This document shows positions 5,217-6,977 of a stretch of 6,977 nucleotides of DNA, piece by piece (positions within the stretch are counted from its first letter, which is position 1; every line of letters begins with the position of its first letter). The position numbers and the translations under genes are program-made. The notes under the pieces were generated by a model. It was not told the origin of the DNA, did no database searches, and saw only the letters and a program-made list of their open reading frames with translations. The stretch comes from Mageeibacillus sp. UBA5442 (lineage in GTDB: Bacteria > Bacillota > Clostridia > Saccharofermentanales > DTU023): positions 1 through 6,977 of the forward strand of contig DIRG01000060.1 in assembly GCA_002427475.1 (NCBI GenBank), written 5' to 3'.

Positions 5217-6029
5217 ATGTTGAAATTCAAGAAAGCGATTGTTACCGGTGGAAGCTCCGGGATTGGCCATGCTTTAGTTAATATTTTACTTAATGCCGGA
5301 GTTGAGGTTGTGAGTCTAGCCCGGAGTCGAGCAGACTTTTCAGGGCATCTGCATGCTGACAATCTTTGGCAGATAAGCTGCGATATTTGTGATGAAGCAA
5401 ACCTCGAAGCAGCCTTCCAAGAAATTTCTGATAAATGGGATTACTGTGATGTCCTCTTCTCGAATGCAGGCTTTGGTATCTCCGGGACAGTTGCCAGTAC
5501 GGAAAAAGAGCAGATTATTAAGCAGTTCGATGTAAATTTCTTTTCTGCCGTTACCGTGATTCAAAACTGCCTACCGCTCTTGCGGAAAGCACCTCATCCT
5601 CGCATTGTCTTAACCAGTTCGGTAGCGGGAGAGATCTCTATCCCTTATCAAACCTTTTACTCCGCCAGCAAAGCCTCCCTCAATTTCTTGGCTCTAGCTC
5701 TGAATACAGAACTGAAGTCGGATGAGATTAAAACTATTGCAGTCATGCCCGGAGATTGCCAAACGCAATTTACCGAACGGCGCGAGAAAAACCCTGAAAC
5801 CTGGGCCTGCTACGCCAGAAGCGAAGAGCGCTCAATTTCGAAGATGGAGGAAGATGAACGCAATGGTTATCCGCCCGAGTTCGTCGCCCGCTCGCTTTAT
5901 CGATACGCACGGAAAGAGCGCCCTAAAGCACTCTACGGCGTAGGCTTTACTTATCGTTTCCTTTTGCTTGCTTATAAATTACTGCCTCTTAGGCTAAGCA
6001 GCTGGGTCGTTTCCAAGATGTATGGATAA
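5217..6029 (+). CDS. Short-chain dehydrogenase/reductase (SDR) with C-terminal helix
   Basis: With ATG 5217 the protein has 270 aa. It is a full classical SDR: TGGSSGIG (10-17) binds the dinucleotide, SNAG (82-85) is the NNAG motif, and the catalytic set is N107, S135, Y148 and K152 (YSASK). S38 and R36 after strand 2 (LARSR) fit NADP. After the active site the usual PGxV reads PGDCQTQF. The tail (about 243-270, RFLLLAYKLLPLRL...) is hydrophobic and basic and matches the pattern of the first SDR, suggesting membrane contact or a hydrophobic substrate such as a 3-ketolipid; the substrate itself is not identifiable. GGGAGAG (5207-5213) stands before ATG 5217. The in-frame ATG at 5205 overlaps that site and has none of its own, so it is rejected as start. 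The gene lies alone behind a long leader and converges on the tRNA gene. Confidence 0.9.
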   Translation: MLKFKKAIVTGGSSGIGHALVNILLNAGVEVVSLARSRADFSGHLHADNLWQISCDICDEANLEAAFQEISDKWDYCDVLFSNAGFGISGTVASTEKEQIIKQFDVNFFSAVTVIQNCLPLLRKAPHPRIVLTSSVAGEISIPYQTFYSASKASLNFLALALNTELKSDEIKTIAVMPGDCQTQFTERREKNPETWACYARSEERSISKMEEDERNGYPPEFVARSLYRYARKERPKALYGVGFTYRFLLLAYKLLPLRLSSWVVSKMYG

Positions 6030-6063
6030 AAAAAGAAAACCCCCTGAGTCAAACAGGGGGTTT
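6026..6063 (-). terminator. Terminator of tRNA-Ala, possibly bidirectional
   Basis: AAACCCCCTG (6037-6046) pairs perfectly with CAGGGGGTTT (6054-6063) around a 7-nt loop. On the minus strand it is followed by TTCTTTTTTTA, a strong U-tract, and its first base is the A of the tRNA CCA end. On the plus strand only TTT follows, so it would stop SDR transcripts less well. The U-tract is templated by the A-run that includes the SDR stop codon TAA (6027-6029). Confidence 0.85.
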
Positions 6064-6138
6064 GGTGGACGATAAGAGATTCGAACTCTCGACCTCTGCG
6101 ATGCGAACGCAGCGCTCTCCCAACTGAGCTAATCGCCC
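6063..6138 (-). tRNA. tRNA-Ala (anticodon CGC)
   Basis: The 76-nt minus-strand sequence folds as a complete cloverleaf: acceptor GGGCGAT/ATCGTCC, D-stem GCTC/GAGC, anticodon stem CTGCG/CGCAG with loop TTCGCAT, variable loop AGGTC, T-stem GAGAG/CTCTT with loop TTCGAAT, discriminator A and an encoded CCA. Anticodon CGC reads GCG. The acceptor stem has the G3-U70 wobble pair that alanyl-tRNA synthetase requires, which confirms alanine independently of the anticodon. CGC is a secondary alanine anticodon that decodes only GCG, so other alanine tRNAs must exist elsewhere in the genome. Confidence 0.97.
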
Positions 6139-6141
6139 GAC

Positions 6142-6155
6142 AAGCAAATTTGCTT
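6142..6155. repeat. Perfect 14-bp palindrome in the tRNA 5' leader
   Basis: AAGCAAATTTGCTT is fully self-complementary and lies 3 bp upstream of the tRNA 5' end, downstream of its predicted transcription start. In RNA it could make a 5-bp hairpin with an AAUU loop beside the RNase P cleavage site. It could also be a protein site. Confidence 0.6.
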
Positions 6156-6167
6156 AATCGCTTCGAT

Positions 6168-6195
6168 ATTCTATCACATATAGCTCTTACGTCAA
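6168..6195 (-). promoter_or_regulatory. Strong promoter of tRNA-Ala
   Basis: On the minus strand TTGACG (6195 to 6190) and TAGAAT (6173 to 6168) are separated by 16 bp, each 5/6 to consensus, and TG-A precedes the -10 (extended form). Transcription would start near 6161, leaving a leader of about 23 nt to remove. The -35 box contains the TGA stop codon of the upstream ligase gene. Confidence 0.75.
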
Positions 6196-6977
6196 CTATT
6201 ATTGCTTCGCTCGGTTTCCTCTTGCTCGAGAGCCTTTATATCGATTTTACCAATCAATGTCTGTGGCAAGTGCTCGCGGAACTCAATTTCTTGTGGCACG
6301 GCATGCGTAATTAGGGACTGCTTGCAGATGCGCATGATTTCAGCTTCCAATTGCTCTAGATCCGCACCCTCATGAGCTACTACGAATACTTTAACAACTG
6401 ACATCTTGTAGGGGTGGGGGATACCAATCGCCGCCACGTAACGTACTTGCTCCAAGCTGGAGATCAGCTCTTCAATTTCCTTCGGAAAAACAGGGATACC
6501 GGATACTTTTAGTGTCCGCTTGAGGCGCCCTTTGAAGTGGAAAAATCCTTCCTCATCCTGATAGCCGATATCGCCGGTTTCCACCCAGTCAAGTCCATCA
6601 GCGTGCTTGACGACAGCATGAGCACTCGCTTCCTCATCATTGAGATAGCCCAGCATAGTAGTAGGGCCGCTGACACAGATCTCTCCGATTTCGTTGGGAG
6701 GCAAGGTCTGACGACTTTCCGTATCGATTATTTTCATCTTAATATTAGCCAGTGGCAGTCCGATGCCGTTTTTATCAGCATATTCTTCCGGCATCACTGA
6801 GCAGACAGTGACTGTTTCGGTTAGGCCGTAGCCTTCACGTAATCTTGCAGGTGAAGAGCGCTCTGCCAAGAAATTATCAAAACGTTCCTTTAGTTCAGGT
6901 GTTAAGGAGTCGCCACCGCAGAAAGCCGCTTCCAGAGACGAAAGATCCAGCCCCTGCATCTCCTCGGATTTCAATAA
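6192..6977 (-). CDS. AMP-forming acyl ligase (acyl-CoA synthetase family), C-terminal part
   Basis: The frame stays open to the window edge, so this is the last 261 residues of a larger protein (the family is usually about 500-550 aa). In fragment numbering it shows the adenylate motif YGLTET (50-55), TGD (134-136) with the ribose-binding aspartate D136, the hinge GRLKR (150-154), the A8-type KVSGIPVFPKEIEE (157-170) and the C-terminal catalytic lysine K244 in LIGKID. Such enzymes activate a carboxylate with ATP to an acyl-AMP and pass it to CoA or a carrier protein, in the cytoplasm or at the membrane. Fatty-acid-type substrates are the likeliest, but the acid-binding pocket lies mostly in the missing half. 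No terminator separates it from the tRNA promoter, so read-through into the tRNA is possible. Confidence 0.9.
   Translation of the reverse strand, partial: LLKSEEMQGLDLSSLEAAFCGGDSLTPELKERFDNFLAERSSPARLREGYGLTETVTVCSVMPEEYADKNGIGLPLANIKMKIIDTESRQTLPPNEIGEICVSGPTTMLGYLNDEEASAHAVVKHADGLDWVETGDIGYQDEEGFFHFKGRLKRTLKVSGIPVFPKEIEELISSLEQVRYVAAIGIPHPYKMSVVKVFVVAHEGADLEQLEAEIMRICKQSLITHAVPQEIEFREHLPQTLIGKIDIKALEQEETERSNNS

Noticed and set aside
5084..5362. A 92-codon minus-strand open frame across the second SDR leader and start, ending in an arginine run
   Set aside because: It overlaps the SDR N-terminus in antisense, lacks a ribosome binding site and looks like low-complexity shadow sequence.
1..6977. 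CRISPR array, insertion sequence, prophage or toxin-antitoxin system
   Set aside because: No regularly spaced repeats, transposase motifs, terminal inverted repeats or small paired genes are visible. The tRNA gene has no integrase or direct att-like copy nearby in the window.

Overview
The window looks like chromosomal DNA of a low-to-mid GC Gram-positive bacterium, probably a Firmicutes/Clostridia-type anaerobe. The reasons are AGGAGG-type ribosome binding sites, sigma-A-like promoters (several with an extended -10 TGn), Rho-independent terminators with short stems, a Bacillus-type dual-cysteine pyridoxal/HMP kinase, a Firmicutes-style ABC-F ATPase and an Rrf2 regulator. The species cannot be named from the sequence. 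There are no mobile elements, CRISPR arrays, phage genes or insertion sequences. This is ordinary core or near-core chromosome, and I see no convincing undescribed multi-gene system. The most unusual signals lie in the regulatory DNA between genes.

Layout, left to right. Positions 1-92 hold what is probably the last codons of an upstream plus-strand gene and its terminator. An Rrf2-family (probably Fe-S) transcription factor follows at 263-658, with a candidate autoregulatory palindrome over its -10 and a strong terminator behind it. Next is a short-chain dehydrogenase/reductase (SDR) at 823-1608, whose extended -10 promoter is flanked by a direct repeat. It converges, with a 9-bp gap, on a minus-strand block: metallophosphoesterase (4962 to 4135), pyridoxal/hydroxymethylpyrimidine kinase (3990 to 3163) and ABC-F ATPase (3150 to 1618). 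The kinase and ABC-F genes are 12 bp apart and surely co-transcribed.

A divergent regulatory region (4963-5216) separates the phosphoesterase from a second plus-strand SDR (5217-6029). This region has a triple CATGCT/AGCATG repeat touching both promoters, and a leader of about 175 nt that can fold and contains an anti-Shine-Dalgarno segment. The second SDR converges on a minus-strand tRNA-Ala(CGC) gene (6138 to 6063). The tRNA's terminator uses the complement of the SDR stop codon as part of its U-tract, and the tRNA's own -35 box contains the stop codon of the next gene. That gene is the C-terminal half of an acyl-activating AMP-ligase running off the right edge.

Functional links are limited. 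The two SDRs share a C-terminal tail pattern and may belong to the same lipid/ketone-reducing subfamily, and the AMP-ligase fits fatty-acid metabolism, but the three are not one operon. The kinase points to vitamin B6 (or thiamine precursor) salvage. The ABC-F protein points to ribosome rescue or protection rather than transport.
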